This document shows positions 1 to 12,245 of a stretch of 64,000 nucleotides of DNA, piece by piece (the first letter of the stretch is position 1; every line of letters starts with the position of its first letter). Below the pieces are notes generated by a model. That model was given only the letters and a program-made list of their open reading frames with translations. It had not been told where the DNA came from and ran no database searches. Position numbers and translations under genes: made by a program. The DNA is taken from positions 7,338,587-7,402,586 of the forward strand of contig OY482850.1 of the NCBI GenBank assembly GCA_960531495.1, given 5' to 3'. This stretch comes from Zeus faber. Its lineage: Eukaryota > Chordata > Actinopteri > Zeiformes > Zeidae.

Positions 1-867
1 ACATTTAATTTTCAGAATGCAATATATTTACAAAGACATGGGATAGGAATTGAACAACTGAGAATTATATAATACGTTTACCATTTTCAATGGGGAAAAG
101 TTGACAGTGCAGAGGTCTTTCTCAATCTTTTGCCATAATTTGTCACTGCACACATGTGACCCATTTTAAATAAAATCGAAAAAATAAATTATTAAAGCGA
201 GCTTGCAAAAATGCTGTTATGCTGTGTTATCCATTTTCATCTGATGGGGTTGCAACTAGCTGGGCTGACTAAAATTGCCTCTCTTCCTTAGTCTCCTAGA
301 TTCTCGAGTGTAGTGTAAAAGTGTAGAGATCTAGTATGGAAATGTACAACTACTTAAGCTGTTATGCATCAATTTCAGAAAGTTACAAATAAAATGTGAG
401 ATTACTATTATTCAAAACACATTTAAAAAATACTGTGATTTGTGTTTTCCATTTTCAAAAAGCAGATCTAATTCCCCCCTTTTTTTAATATATATATTTT
501 TAAACTGCTTAAAACTTGGCCCTGCTGGACTAATTAATTTGGCGCACTAATTAATTAACAAATATAATTGGTTTTCTGTAAGGAGTGTGATCATCCAAAT
601 GTTTCTATTAAGTGAAAATACAATGCAGAATAGTGGCCAAATGGAAAAAAAACATCAGCTGTCGCCCCTCTGGTGATACTATATTTGAATTACCATAAAT
701 ATCTCAATGCATACCTTTACATTCAATGACAAATTAAATTCTAAAGAATTAAGACCACATTTTTAATATTAACAAATACCCAACACAAAGCCAATATAGC
801 ACTGTCTTTTTATTTTTCACTTGGAAAAATTGTATTCTGAATATGCATTGCATTCTTCTCCTTTCAG
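1..867. other. AT-rich intron or 5' flank of RESF1
   Basis: This is non-coding, AT-rich sequence with no recognisable gene or transposon. It ends in a pyrimidine-rich stretch and an AG (866-867) that makes a good splice acceptor for the large exon that follows. It is therefore most likely the intron upstream of the main RESF1 coding exon. Any upstream 5' untranslated exons lie outside the window. Confidence 0.6.
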
Positions 868-911
868 AACTTCAATTTCACCAATAAGAAGGAAAACAAG
901 GCATAAGCAAA

Positions 912-3900
912 ATGCATATGTCCTCTTGGCTAGATGGACAGAAATACCACCAGATTGGGTCTACCTCACAGCAGTCCCAAGAAACAAGACATCTGAGTCG
1001 GACAGCTCCCTGTTCAAATGCTCTCACACAACATGCACTTGCGGTAGCAGAAGTCCCACCGCCCCCTTATAGTCAGGTTGCCCCTAGCATTGGAGCTCGC
1101 TGTCAGGCATCAAATCATCAGACCTCATCAACTCTGCAGGCACCAAGTTGGCAGAATGGTAATCACCTTCACATGTTTTCTGCACAGGAAAATGAAGCCA
1201 TACAAGCGCATGTTAATGCTCAAACAAGAAACTTTCAAATTGCCACTGAGCCAACTCTTCATCAGATGACTTCTCAGAACATGTCCATCCACAGTTCACC
1301 TAACATGATGCAACAGACTGTCAATTACCCCCTACCAAATGTAACAAACATAGCCGAAGTCCCACACCCCCGTTATCGTCAGTTCGCCCCTAGTACTGGA
1401 GCTCACGGTCATGGGCAGGCAACAAATCATCAGACCTCAACTCCTCAGCAAGCACCAAATGGGAAGAATGGTCATCACCATCACATGTATCCTGCACAGG
1501 AAAATGAAGACATACAAATGCATGTCAATCCTCAAACAAGAAATATTCTAATTGCCAATGAGCCAGCTCTTAATCAGATGAGTTCTCAAGATCTGTCCAC
1601 CCACAGTTCAACTAACATGATGCAACAGACTGTCAATTACCCCCTACAAAATGTAGCAGACCAACAGCCCCATAATGGTCATTTTGCCCCTGGTATTGGA
1701 ACTCACTGTTATGGGCAGACTTCAAATCATCAGACCTCAACTCTGCAGCAGACACCAGGCGGCAAGAAGGGTAATGACCACATGAATTCTGCATGGGAAA
1801 ATCAAGCCATTCAAATGCACGTTAATACACAAACAAACTTCCAAATTGCCAGTGAGCCAGCTTCTCATCAGACCAATTCTCACAACTTGTCAGACCAGAG
1901 CTCAACTAACACGATGCAACAGACAGTCAGATCCCTACAAACCATGGCTACAAATCTAAAGGGTGCATTAATGAAACAGTCCATTGCCAGACCATATGCC
2001 AATTTATCCCAGCAGACAAAAGTGTGTCAAGAAGGATACTGGCAGCAACAGCCATCTCCTTCTTCAGTCAAGTGTACTACACAACAGCCAAGTATGTTAA
2101 GTGGTTCATCAGTGTCGGCCAATGCACACTATGCTCATACCCACTTTCACAATGGTGATGGCTATAGAGCAGATAGCACTCAACCGACCTCTTGGACTAA
2201 CATACTAAGACAGATGTCTTCCTCGAAGTCTCTCAGAACCAACAACCATGATGATGTGCCATATTTTGTTCAGCCGGGCATGGATCCACAATTTCCAAGT
2301 GGTGCAACTTCTAGTTACACTCAGTTGAACTCACAAGGCTCACACTTTTTAAATGTAAAGGAGAGCGAACATGCCATTTATATGACTGCAGGCACTGGTC
2401 AGCATGTTGTCACCTCTTCCTTGTTACACCAAGATGGACAGGTTTTGGGAAAGCCCCCTCATGTTTTGAGCCAACCCAATGTGGGGTCCCCACCGTCATA
2501 CCAGTCTCACTGGGTCAATGATACAGGAAGGGTGTTCACAACTCAAAATGGATTTAATTTCCATAGACATGAAGAAGATGGAAGAGCCAAGAAGCAGTGG
2601 CCTTGGAAATCTAATTCTTCATCACAGTATAAGCAAAGATCTAAAAAGAGAAATTCCTCACAAATAAATGATTCCAGGGCCTCTAAAAAAACCAATGCTG
2701 AACAACCGCAAACTCCAGCTTCATCTATCAGTCGAAACAATGGTGGCAGCTACACATTGCCTGGGCATACAGGCCAGAGAGGTGTTGCTATTGTACAACC
2801 ATTGTCACAGGAAATGAGAAAAGTTGCGACCAAGAAAAGCTGTCCTGAGAAGAGTGATCATCTGTGTAAACCCACATCAACAGAGGATTGTGTTTCTAAC
2901 ACTGACAAATTCGACAAACTTTGGCCTGGAAACATTGGTGTAAGACATCTCTCGAGAGACAATCTCTCCTGTGAATCAACACCTGAGAATACACTGAATG
3001 TAAATTCGGAGCTTAACAGTGGAGGAATTTTCACAACCAGTTCAACGACCCAAACAAGGTCACATACACAGGCCATGGAAGCCCGGCTATCAAATGGAAA
3101 GCAATGTGAGGCCACCCTGACTTGTGACTCTGAGAATAGCCCAGGAGACCATGCTAATATATCAGTCATTCCATGGACATATGGCAAATTAACTTCTTTA
3201 ATTGAAGGTATGAGCAAACTTCAAATGCTGTCTAAAGATTTTCAGAAGACAAATACCGTTAGCACAGTATTAAGCATCTTTTGGGAAAATGGCCATACAA
3301 AGTTGTGCAATCTTGTCAATACTGGCTATTACAAAGATCTATTGTCTGAGGTCAAAGCTTTTTGCAACGAGTATCACACACAAGACAGTGTCATACTCAA
3401 ACAAATGTTGCATGAACCCCAGGACTTCACCCAAGAAAAGTACACTGCTCTTGAACATGATTGTGTTCATCTTGAGGTGCCTTACATGTCGTCATGGTTG
3501 AATACAAATGAGCAGCTAGATGATATTGATAAAGATTTTGGCTTTCCTTGCTCTTTGAAGTACTGCGAAAACAAGCTAAAACTGACCAGCACAGACTTTG
3601 ATGTTCCTGCCAACACACTGATAGAAATGCCAAAGGAATCAGAGTCTCACATCGACTGTGACCCTGTTATGGATGATCTCATTGAGGAAGTGGCTTCAGG
3701 TGTCCCAAACACAGTTTCACAACCCCATCTTCTTGCCGACAAAGCCCCAACAGATTCCAAAGACCCATTCTATTCCTTTGAAGTGCGGGTTTTGCCTCCA
3801 GATGTGGCTAGGATTGTCTTTGAGCAGTTGAACAGTAACATTGAAGAAGCCGAAAGGACTGACAATCAGCCAGACATGTTTGGAACAGTCTCTACAGAGA

Positions 3901-6900
3901 ATGTGTTGTCAGAAACGATGGAGGTCAACTCAACCGAGTCGAAGAAAGGGAGAGTGTTCCCGATGGAAAAGTTTTGTTGTGTCGATCAGTGGATAGAGAT
4001 GCTTTCCGAGTCAAAGGAATTCTCCCTCAAATGTCAATGTAAGAATAAGATGGAAACTAACAGTCTCACAGTGTCGGACTTGAAAGACATAAAAGAGACA
4101 GTTCAAACAGTGGAGCCCACTGAGGAAGAAAAATCCCTTGCAAATTGTGACCATGTAAAAGAGAATCTTACAGGAAACTCCACCAAAATAGGTGAAATCG
4201 TTGACCTCGGAGAAGATTCTGAGCTCATCTTCGAACAAGAAATTGTGAATATCCTTACAAACAGCGATGTTGAAATCTCCACCTTGGCCCAGGAGTTGGA
4301 AAAGTATAGTAGTAAACCAGAACTGAACCATGCATGTCTAGAAGAGAGACTGTTCTATGTTGAACAGAAACAAACAAATGACCCCTCAAATGATAAGCCT
4401 GATAAGCGTTTTAGTCCCAAGTCTACTTCAGCTGGCCAAGAGAATATAGATCAATGCCTGGCATCACCTTCCTTTGAGAAAAATAATTGCCAAAGCCCTT
4501 GCCGTAAAAAGAAACTCCATGCTAGAAGCCTTGGTAGTAAACACCAAAGTGCTGGAGCAAGAAAAAAGGGACGGCTAAATCGTAAGAACATTTTGCCGTT
4601 CTTAGTGAAGACTGAGACAAGTAAGGTGCCCATTACTTCACCTTTAGAGTCTGCCCCTGAGGCTACATCACAGACTATACATAAAGAAAAGGTTAAGGTT
4701 GCAAATCTAAAACCAATAAAACTGGCCTTATTTGGCTCCTTGTCACACAGCAAGGGTCTTTTAAATACCTGTGGTAGGCGCTATGTAACACCTGCAAACA
4801 TTTCATGTGAAGCAATAAAGCCTCCAGCAATCGTTTCTGTTCATCCCAGCTGCAACCAGAAAATTCCTACAGAAACTGTCTCCCGGCCGAAGTCTCAAAT
4901 CAAAATAAAGCTTTACCGTGAAGGGGAAAAAAGTTTTCGGTTTTCCAAAACATCGACTCAGAATTATCCATTATCTGATGGTTTTCCCATGAAGGCTGAA
5001 GATGTGGGCACCGCCAACACAGAGAAGCCCCCAGTTTTCTCCAAAAGAAGACTTTCCAAAGGAGATGGAAGATCCAAATTACCCTCTCGTTTTAGTAAGA
5101 GGAAGGCTAAAATTCGAAATGGTCTCAAAATTCATATGGAAAAATTTAATAGGGTAAGCAAGGGTGTTGCCACAAAAGAACAAGAAAATCCTTTGAAAAG
5201 TGCATATGGACCCCTGAAACCGTCTGCGATGCTTCTTCAGGAGAATGATGTTTTGACATTTACCGTGCTTCCCAATACCTTCAACTTCAAAGATGGACCC
5301 AATGGCACAAATAAAACTGGGAATTATTTATTGGGTAAGTTACACTTAACTATATTTATTTTTTTGTTTCAAGATAAATGTAAGTGAAATGAAATTTTCA
5401 TGAAGTAGAGAATTCTGAGTTCAGGTTACATTATTTATTATTTTGCTTCTCAAACTGCTTATTGTTTCCGCAAAAAGATGTTTTGAAAAAAAAAAACAGG
5501 CATGATACGTTTTAACATGTCTGTCTAAAAAACAGGTCTCCTCTCATGGTAATTTTTTTGTGTTCCAAGTATTTCTGGATTTATCAGTTACAAAAAAGTT
5601 TGAATGCTTGAAACTTAAGAAAATGCTTTGATTGGCATGTGCAATCTATTATCATGAAAATGTCCCCTAAACATTTACCAATATTTATTTAGACATGTCT
5701 GACTGTGCTGATGAAAATGACCGAAGTCCAAAGAAGACCAACACAAAGCCAAAAGGTAGGCAAAGTATAATTTTCTATTACTCAATCAATATAGTATTAT
5801 TCATCCATCCATCCACACCTGTCACCCTTAGATTATGATACTTGTTATCACAAGTATCAAGTTTCTATGAAACCTTTTTTCTTTAACTTTATTTTAAGGG
5901 CACAAACCCTTTAAGACTTAATAATAATTAGAGGTGGGACAAAATATCAATACTGGAATATATCACGATACTTCCTCTTACTCTCAAAACATGGTGGTGC
6001 GTCTGTCCTCTTTTGATAGACAAGCGAGATGCGTGCTGTGTTTGAAGCGCAATGATTGGTTTACAGTTCATTGCACTATGTTGCTGCTACTTGCGACACG
6101 CCACTATGCATCGGTTGTAACTGGCCTGAAGCCAAAAGTCTTTTCAAACGATTTCACTGTCGCAGACAAATTTCCAATGTTGGAATAAAATCGTGAGTTT
6201 TACCTCAGATGGTGCATGCCTCCGTCACATCGATCATTGGGTGTAAGGTGGTTATAAAACTCAATCCGAGCTGGTGTTTTTTTCCCGTCTTTTTCTCCTC
6301 TTGACGTTCCGATCAAATCAAAAATGTCCCGTTTGAACTGCTACGTCAAAAACATCTTGTGGTTCAACTTTCATCCAAATCGATCCACATATGCAGCAGA
6401 AACGAGTGAAAAACCGACCAAATTTGACACCAAGTATACTGGTGGTTGTGCGTCACCGACACAACGTTCGGAAACAAATGGGACGAGATGAGATTTGCAG
6501 AAAACATTTTATGACGTTGTCATAACGGAAACAAATGGGACGAGATGAGATTTGCAGAAAACATTTTATGACGTTGTCATACTATGTACCACAAATGTGC
6601 AGGTTCTGGTTCAGAATGTATATTGGCACCCTATCCAGTGTTCGGGGTAGATTCCGTCACTCTGTAGTGGTTAGACATGACAAACTAGATGTGCGTGTTT
6701 ATGTACCTTCTTACCTGGTAGATGTCTGTCGATCTGTTTGTTTGATATTTTATCTCTTTGGCCCCCATTACTTTGCCAGATTCTTGAAAAAAATGCGAAA
6801 AAATAATTTAGTCCACGAAAATTTGTGACCATGTTGAGTCCACTGGACTGCAAGTAAGTGATGCACAAGTCTTCTAGTGTATGGTAGGCATAATTCTGAA

Positions 6901-7491
6901 ACAATTTTCATGATATTGGTTACTTATTGGAATTGACAATTTTGTACATTGTTTCATCTTTCATCGAATTCTGTGAAACTGACACAATGCAGTGAATAAA
7001 TGCATAATTCCTGCTTTTTGCCTTTTTAGGGGTATTATTTTCTTCCGTTACACAGATATTGTGATGTATCGCAGATGAATTGTCTTGCCATGTAATGAGA
7101 ATCGCTCTATCGTGATGCCATTGTGGGCAACATATTGTGATAGTATCGTGAGTTATTCTGCGATTCCCACCCCTAATAATAATACAATAATTTTTAATAT
7201 GCATACATTTTGTTAAAAGATTAAGTGTTTATACTGAGCTGGATTATCAAGATTTTCAGAAGTACAGTATTTGTTTTGACTTCTATTGTCATTGCCATGT
7301 AAATTTGATTATATCCCCTTTTCTGATCATTCTGCTTGAACGACCTTCTAGGTGCATGGGCTGCAAATGGGGAAAAGGGATATTGTCCTCTGGTTGGTTT
7401 TGGGGACAATTCTCTTGCCCCGAAGACCAATTCCACCTTCCAAGAGTTTCAGAGGATCTTTATGGACAAGAGACCGTCCATCCATGGATGA
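912..7491 (+). CDS. resf1: RESF1-like retroelement silencing factor, three coding exons (912-5334, 5693-5755, 7352-7491)
   Basis: In mammals RESF1 (KIAA1551, DUF4617 family) is a large, mostly disordered nuclear protein that works with SETDB1 to silence endogenous retroviruses. The spliced product here would be 1541 residues, against about 1750 in human. Landmarks fitting the family are a cysteine patch with FCCVDQW at residues 1021-1027 followed by CQC, a VRVLPPDVARIVFEQ block near 958, a VLPNTFNF block near 1452, and a C-terminus with TFQEFQRIFMDKR. The start is set by an in-frame stop (885-887) in the same exon just after the acceptor at 866-867. The second ATG at 918 is an alternative. 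Splice phases agree: exon 1 ends with one spare base before GTAAGT (5335), the 63-bp exon 2 keeps that phase, and exon 3 joins in frame and stops at 7489-7491. The family call rests on remembered landmarks, not an alignment. Confidence 0.82.
1047..1931 (+). repeat. Three tandem ~100-residue repeats inside the RESF1 exon
   Basis: Residues about 46 to 340 of the RESF1-like protein are three imperfect copies of one roughly 306-bp unit, starting near 1047, 1353 and 1656. Each unit carries the same ordered landmarks: an APS/APG-IG or TG block, a NHQTS block, an AQENE or AWENQ block with a following HVN, and a closing MQQTV. The copies have diverged by substitutions and small indels but keep the reading frame. 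The repeat is rich in Gln, Asn, His and Ser and looks disordered. I do not know of this repeat in mammalian RESF1. Confidence 0.85.
5929..7175. mobile_element. Non-autonomous hAT-like DNA transposon in the last RESF1 intron
   Basis: A 1247-bp element begins TAGAGGTGGGA and ends with the reverse complement of TAGGGGTGGGA, giving imperfect terminal inverted repeats. It is flanked by a perfect 8-bp duplication ATAATAAT (5921-5928 and 7176-7183), the usual target size for hAT elements. That target is low-complexity, so the duplication is weaker evidence than usual. Subterminal motifs around TATCACGATAC recur inverted near the other end. No transposase frame is recognisable, so it is probably non-autonomous. 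Confidence 0.68.
6469..6582. repeat. 57-bp perfect tandem duplication inside the hAT-like element
   Basis: A 57-bp unit starting CGGAAACAAATGGGACGAG at 6469 is repeated immediately at 6526 with essentially no change. This points to a recent local duplication within the element. Confidence 0.9.
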
Positions 7492-8307
7492 ATTTCATGA
7501 CTTTGTAGAAGTTGCATTAGAGAGAACAAGTTATGATCTCAGGTTAGACTGAATTTTTTTTGTTTCCATTTCCCATGGAAATGGGGAGCTGCTTTATCTG
7601 ATTTTCACATTTCCTATCTGTTTATTTATGTTCAGATGTGGTAATATGAGTGTACTTAAAGTAACTGTTTACGTTTGTTTAAAATGAACTTACAATAACT
7701 TGACTGTCTTTCAGCTGCAGCTCACATTTATTATTCCTTTATCTTCAGTATTAACTTGTCAGAAGTTTACTCTTGGAATTCTCAGCTGTTATTTTGTCTA
7801 TTTTGACTGCTGCCCTTGAACCCTCAAAGTAATTACATCTTTTTGTTATCTTTTTTGTACACTAAATGTGGTTGAAAGTACTCTCTGCAATGTTTACATT
7901 ATGCATATACATTTTTTGCAACTTTTTATACTTTTCAATGAATATTTTTCTACTTTTTTCTACTGTTTTTCTTTTAAAATAAACATTTCACAATGAAAAA
8001 TTATGATTGCGTTCTTCTGTCTGTCGATGTCGGCTATCTAAAGTGCTGTTTGCCCCTAGTGCCAGTAGATCATGTTTTCTACCATAATATGTTTAAAAAA
8101 TATGTTTTGTGCATGGCAAGAGAAACCAGTAGGAAAAAATGGGATTTTGATCAGTTTCCTATTCAGGTTTTCTTGTTTGCGTGTCTCAGTAATGTCAGAA
8201 GTCTTACAGCATTGCTTCTGGGCCAGGGATATAGGCTGCATTATATTGTTAGGGGAAGGAGTCAAATGTGAAAATACTGGTGTCAAGGAAAGGGCAGGAA
8301 AACCCTA
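7492..8307 (+). other. Probable RESF1 3' UTR with AATAAA signal at 7978-7983
   Basis: The sequence after the RESF1 stop is T-rich and non-coding. A canonical AATAAA lies at 7978-7983, about 490 bp downstream of the stop, and could end the transcript. No other gene is visible. The stretch from about 8000 to 8300 is unassigned. Confidence 0.5.
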
Positions 8308-8516
8308 TGGGGATGGTAGCTCAGGAGGTAGAGCTGGTGGTCTAGTAATCCAAAGATTGCTGGTTTGATCCCAGGCTCCTTCTGCTAGCATGCTGTAGTG
8401 TCCTTGAGCAAGACACTTAACCCCTAATTGCTCCTGATGGCTGCGTCCGTCGGTCTTTGAACAATTGTAAGTCGCTTTGGATAAAAGCGTCTGCTAAATG
8501 TAAATGTAAATGTAAA
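8308..8516 (+). mobile_element. tRNA-derived SINE, full copy
   Basis: The head has a tRNA-like A box (TAGCTCAGGAGGTAGAGC) and B box (GGTTTGATCCCAGG), both RNA polymerase III promoter elements. The body contains TCGCTTTGGATAAAAGCGTC and the 3' end is a run of ATGTAA repeats. The same element recurs at 38674-38886 (+), 25587-25805 (-) and as a fragment at 62041-62128 (-). Confidence 0.85.
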
Positions 8517-8865
8517 AAACCAATTACTCTGCAAAACAAGCCTGGAAGAAGACAGCATTAGTTCAGTGTCCCTAAAGGATTCCCTGAAAACACAGATGCA
8601 TCCCAAAGACCACTGGACCATTTCTAAGTTATTTTGCATCTGCATCATCTTTGTGTTTATGAAGTCTGAATTAAAGTGAACAAATTACATTGTTGCAGAA
8701 ATTAAAGGGTTGCTTTAATCTATTGTTTGTCAGTCGGTGGTTTTAAATAAAGAGTAAAGTCAGACGCTGGTTTTTACTTGTACAAGGGTCAGCTCAGAAT
8801 CAGAATCAGAAATATGTTAATCCCAGGGGGAAATTACTTTTGTTGCAGCTCCAAATCGTACATTT

Positions 8866-11820
8866 TCATACATCATAATTAAGAAACATATTTATATATA
8901 AATATATATAAACATATCTATATGTTATAAACATATCTATATAGAGTGCAAAATGTACAGTTAAAAATGTGCAAAAAGAATGTGCAGAAGTGGAAGTCCT
9001 GTGTTTTGAGGTCAGATTACAGATAGGGGGTGTCTGACTGAGGGAGGCGTTGTAGAGATTGATGACCACAGGCAGGAATGATTTACTGTGGCGCACTGTG
9101 GTGCATCTGGGTAAGAGGAGTCTTCTGCTGAAGGTGCTCCTCTGCTGGGCCAGTGTGTCGTAGAGAGGGTGTGAGACATTGTCCAAGATGGACTGAAGCC
9201 TGGACAGCATCCTCCTCTCTACCACAGTCGTCAGGGTGTCCAGCTCCTCTCCTACTACATCACCGGCCCTCCTGATTAGTTTGTTTTGTCTGTTGTCTGC
9301 GACCCTCAGCCCACTGCCCCAGCATGTGACAGCGAAGAAGATCGTACTGGCCACAACAGACTCATAAAACATCCCAAGCATCGTCCGACAGATGTTAAAG
9401 GACCTCAGCCTCCGTAGGAAATAGTCGGCTTTGGCCCTTTTTGTAGACTGCATCGGTGTTTCTGGTCCAGTCCAACTTGTTATTGAAGTACACCCCCAGG
9501 TACTTGTACTCCTCCACAGTGTCCACAGGGATCCCCTGGATGGAAACAGGTGTCACTGGTGTTTTTGCCCTCCTCAGATCCACTATGAGCTCCTTTGTCT
9601 TAGTCACATTGAGCTGCAGATGGTTCAGCTCACTCCAGCTGACAAAGTTGCCCACAACAGTCCTGTATTCACTCTCATCACCCTTTTTAATACAACCAAC
9701 TATTGCTGAGTCATTGGAAAACTTATGAAGGTGGCAGGACTCAGTGCAATAGTTGAAGTCTGAGGTGAAGAGGGTGAAGAGGAAGGGAGAGAGGACAGTC
9801 CCCTGTGGGGCCCCTGTGTTGCTGACTTCCCTGTCAGACACACAGTTCTGTAGGCGTACATACTGTGGTCTGCCCGTCAGGTAATCAACAATCCAGGACA
9901 CGATAGGGGCCTCCACCTGCATTGCAGCCATCTTCTCACCCAGTAGAGCCGGACGGATGGTGTTGAAAGCACTGGAGAAATCAAAGACTCTGACGGCAAG
10001 CACTGACTCACAGTGCTTGCCGGCTTGTCCAGATGAGTGTAGACTCTGTTCAGCAGGTAGATGATGCTGTCCTCAACTCCCAGGCGGGGCTGGTAGGCGA
10101 ACTGCAGTGGATCAGTGAAAGGCCTGACCATAGGCCTTAGCTGCTCCAGGACAAGCCTCTCGAAGGTCTTCATGATGTGGCACGTCAGAGCCACCGGTCT
10201 GTAGTCCTGAGGGCCACTGGGATGCGGCGTCTTCGGCACAGGAATAAGGCAGGACGTCGTCCACAGCACAGGGACCATCTGGAGGTGCAGGCTCAGGCTG
10301 AAGACTTGGTTGAGTACTCCACACAGCTGGGGGGCACAGGCTTTAAGCACCCTGGGAAAAACACCGTCGGGGCCTGCAGCTTTGCCGGAGTGGAGTCTCG
10401 TCAGCTGTCTTCTCACCAGGTCAGGTGTGAAGGACACTGTAGAGGCGACCGTTTGGGGAGGGGGGGGTTGTCCTCAGGGTGTGAAGGACATGATGAGAGC
10501 AGGGGGGAGGGGTCGAGTAGGTGGGTGCAAATTGAGGCGGTGAGGAGCAGACAAGGGGTCTGTAAGGAGGAGGAGTAGGGGGAGATAGAGTGGCAGTACT
10601 TATTGAGCAGCGAGCAGCAGAGACTTGTGGGCGATGGGCTGCAGTATCAAACCTATTGAAAAATGGGTTCAGTTCATTGGCCCGGTCCGCACGGCCCTCC
10701 AACCCCATGCCACCAGTCTTCTGGAACCCAGTGATGGTTCTCATGCCACTCAACACATCCCTCATGTTGTTTTGCTGGAGTTTTTTCTCCAGCTTTCTCC
10801 TATAACTGGCTTTTGCCTCCTTGATTGTAAGTTTGAGTACCCCCTGCACTCTCCTCACCTCATCACGGTTGCCATCTCTGAACGCCCTCTTCTTTTCATT
10901 CAGGATGGCCTTAATGTCCTTAGTGATCCATGCTTTATTGTTGGCGTAACAGGTGACAGTCCTAGCTGGTACATTGCAGTCCACACAGAAGATGATATAG
11001 TCCGTGATGTGCTCTGTGAGCCAATCCATGTCCTCCCCGTGGGGCTCACAGAGTGCAGGCCAGTCAGTCACTTCAAAGCAGTCCTGCAGTGCCTCATAAG
11101 CCTCCTCCGACCACCTTCTCACAGTCCTTGTGGTCGTAGGCTTCCTCTTCACCAGAGGCACATAGCAGGGTTTGAGGTGAACCAGGTTGTGATCTGACCT
11201 GCCCAGAAGGGGGAGAGAAGAGATGTATGCATCCTTAATGTTAGCATACATCAGGTCCAGGGTCCTCTCCTCTCTGGTAGGACAGTTCACGTACTGTTTG
11301 AACGTCGGCAGAACTCTGTTCATGGTGACATGGTTTAAGTCTCCCGACATGATGGTGAGGACACTGGGGTGTTGAGTTTGAAGTTTAGAGATGGTGGTGT
11401 GTATGATGCTGCAGGCAGATGTTGGGTTTAAAGAGGGAGGGATGTGCAGGACAACGATGATGACATGCAGGATCTCTCTAGGCACATAGTATGGACGGAG
11501 TCCAACGGCCAGCAGTTCAGCATCCGGGCTACAGAGCTGTTCTTTAATGGTGATGTGACCAGGATTAGACCATCTGCTGTTAACTAGAACGGCAAGCCCC
11601 CCGCCTTTCCGCTTACCGCTCTCGTTTCAATCCCGGTCCGCCCGGACGGTGTGGAAGCCATCGTCAGAGCCGTTCTGGTCCGTATTGTCGCTGTGCAGCC
11701 ATGTCTCAGTGAAACACATCAGACTGCACTCCCGGTACTCTGCGTGGCTCCGCGTTAGCTCGTCCATTTTGTTGCTAAGAGACCGTACATTTCCCATAAC
11801 AACAGAGGGGAGACACGGCT
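8866..11820 (-). pseudogene. Broken LINE ORF2 (endonuclease plus reverse transcriptase)
   Basis: Four overlapping minus-strand frames together read as one ORF2. The right part (from about 11820 down to 10421) is an apurinic-type endonuclease with GNVRSLSNKMDEL near its start, SGDLNH and SDHNLVHL, followed by a linker. The middle part (10437-9877) has the RT fingers with GKAAGPDGV and PVPKTPHPSGPQDYRPVALT. The next (10003-9395) has VFDFSSAFNTI, APQGTVLSPFLFTLF and the catalytic box. That box reads FSND instead of FxDD, so one catalytic aspartate is lost (codon near 9713). Frameshifts separate the parts. Placement in the CR1-like Rex1/Babar group is from motif style, not phylogeny. Confidence 0.8.
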
Positions 11821-11845
11821 TAAATTACATTACATTACATTACAT

Positions 11846-11916
11846 TTCACTGCATATATGTATGAAAGTATGTATATGTATGTGACAAATAAAATTTTTT
11901 GAAATCTTCTCCATAA
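11846..11916 (-). repeat. Short LINE 3'-tail fragment, first of three copies
   Basis: A roughly 70-bp sequence with TTCACTGCATATATGTATGA and GTGACAAATAAA recurs inverted at 28033-28108 and 57626-57697. The ending GACAAATAAA followed by a simple repeat resembles the 3' tail of a fish LINE. No coding sequence is attached to any copy. Confidence 0.6.
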
Positions 11917-12245
11917 CCCCTTCGCGTCTCGACCCTCCACTCATCCCCCGACGTTGCTTCTCTCCTCTGCATCCTCAGATGTGCTCTCGAGCAGCTCTCT
12001 AAGCCCTAACAGTTTATTTTTTCAGGGAATATACAGTATATGGTCAGTTCGACCTCACAGATGCGTAGGGGCTCAAGATAAGGCAAACTTTATTGCAGGA
12101 ATCCAAGGATGAACACAACTGAAGAGATATGTGAAAGAATTAACCTTGTGTGCTGAAATAAAGGCATGTGACAGGCTATATGAAGTTGTGTTCATTATGT
12201 GTGTGCATAAATGTATGTGATTATAGATTTAGATATTTTGTTACA

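Larger units (their letters stand above)
8799..11973 (-). mobile_element. Rex1/Babar-type non-LTR retrotransposon (LINE), antisense
   Basis: This 3.2-kb insertion lies between 6-bp direct repeats CTCAGA (8793-8798 and 11974-11979) and interrupts an LTR. Read on the minus strand it has an endonuclease start, reverse transcriptase, and a 3' tail with the AATCAGAATCAGAAA pattern typical of fish Rex1-like LINEs. It appears 5'-truncated or rearranged near 11830-11973, where a (TTACA)n run and another LINE's tail fragment lie. The coding region is broken by frameshifts, so this copy is dead. Confidence 0.8.
8691..12245 (-). mobile_element. ERV LTR (family D) split by a LINE
   Basis: Two blocks, 8691-8798 and 11974-12245, together match a single continuous LTR at 39039-39445. 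Shared landmarks include AAATTAAAGGGT near one end, ATGTGCTCTCGAGCAGCTCT in the middle and GATAT..TTGTTACA at the other end. The orientation is antisense, as in the 39-kb copy whose primer binding site is visible. No internal retroviral genes flank this copy, so it is probably a solo LTR. Its exact ends and target duplication are unclear. Confidence 0.7.

Noticed and set aside
7305-7552. Two alternative + frames over the last RESF1 exon
   Set aside because: Only the third frame continues the splice phase from the previous exons and gives the TFQEFQRIFMDKR end expected for RESF1.
8308-8400. Possible tRNA gene (A and B boxes) here and at 38674
   Set aside because: The tRNA-like heads continue into the same SINE body and tail at several places and do not form a full cloverleaf, so they are SINEs.
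10625-11197. 190-codon + strand frame
   Set aside because: It lies opposite the LINE endonuclease-RT region, whose minus-strand motifs are clear.
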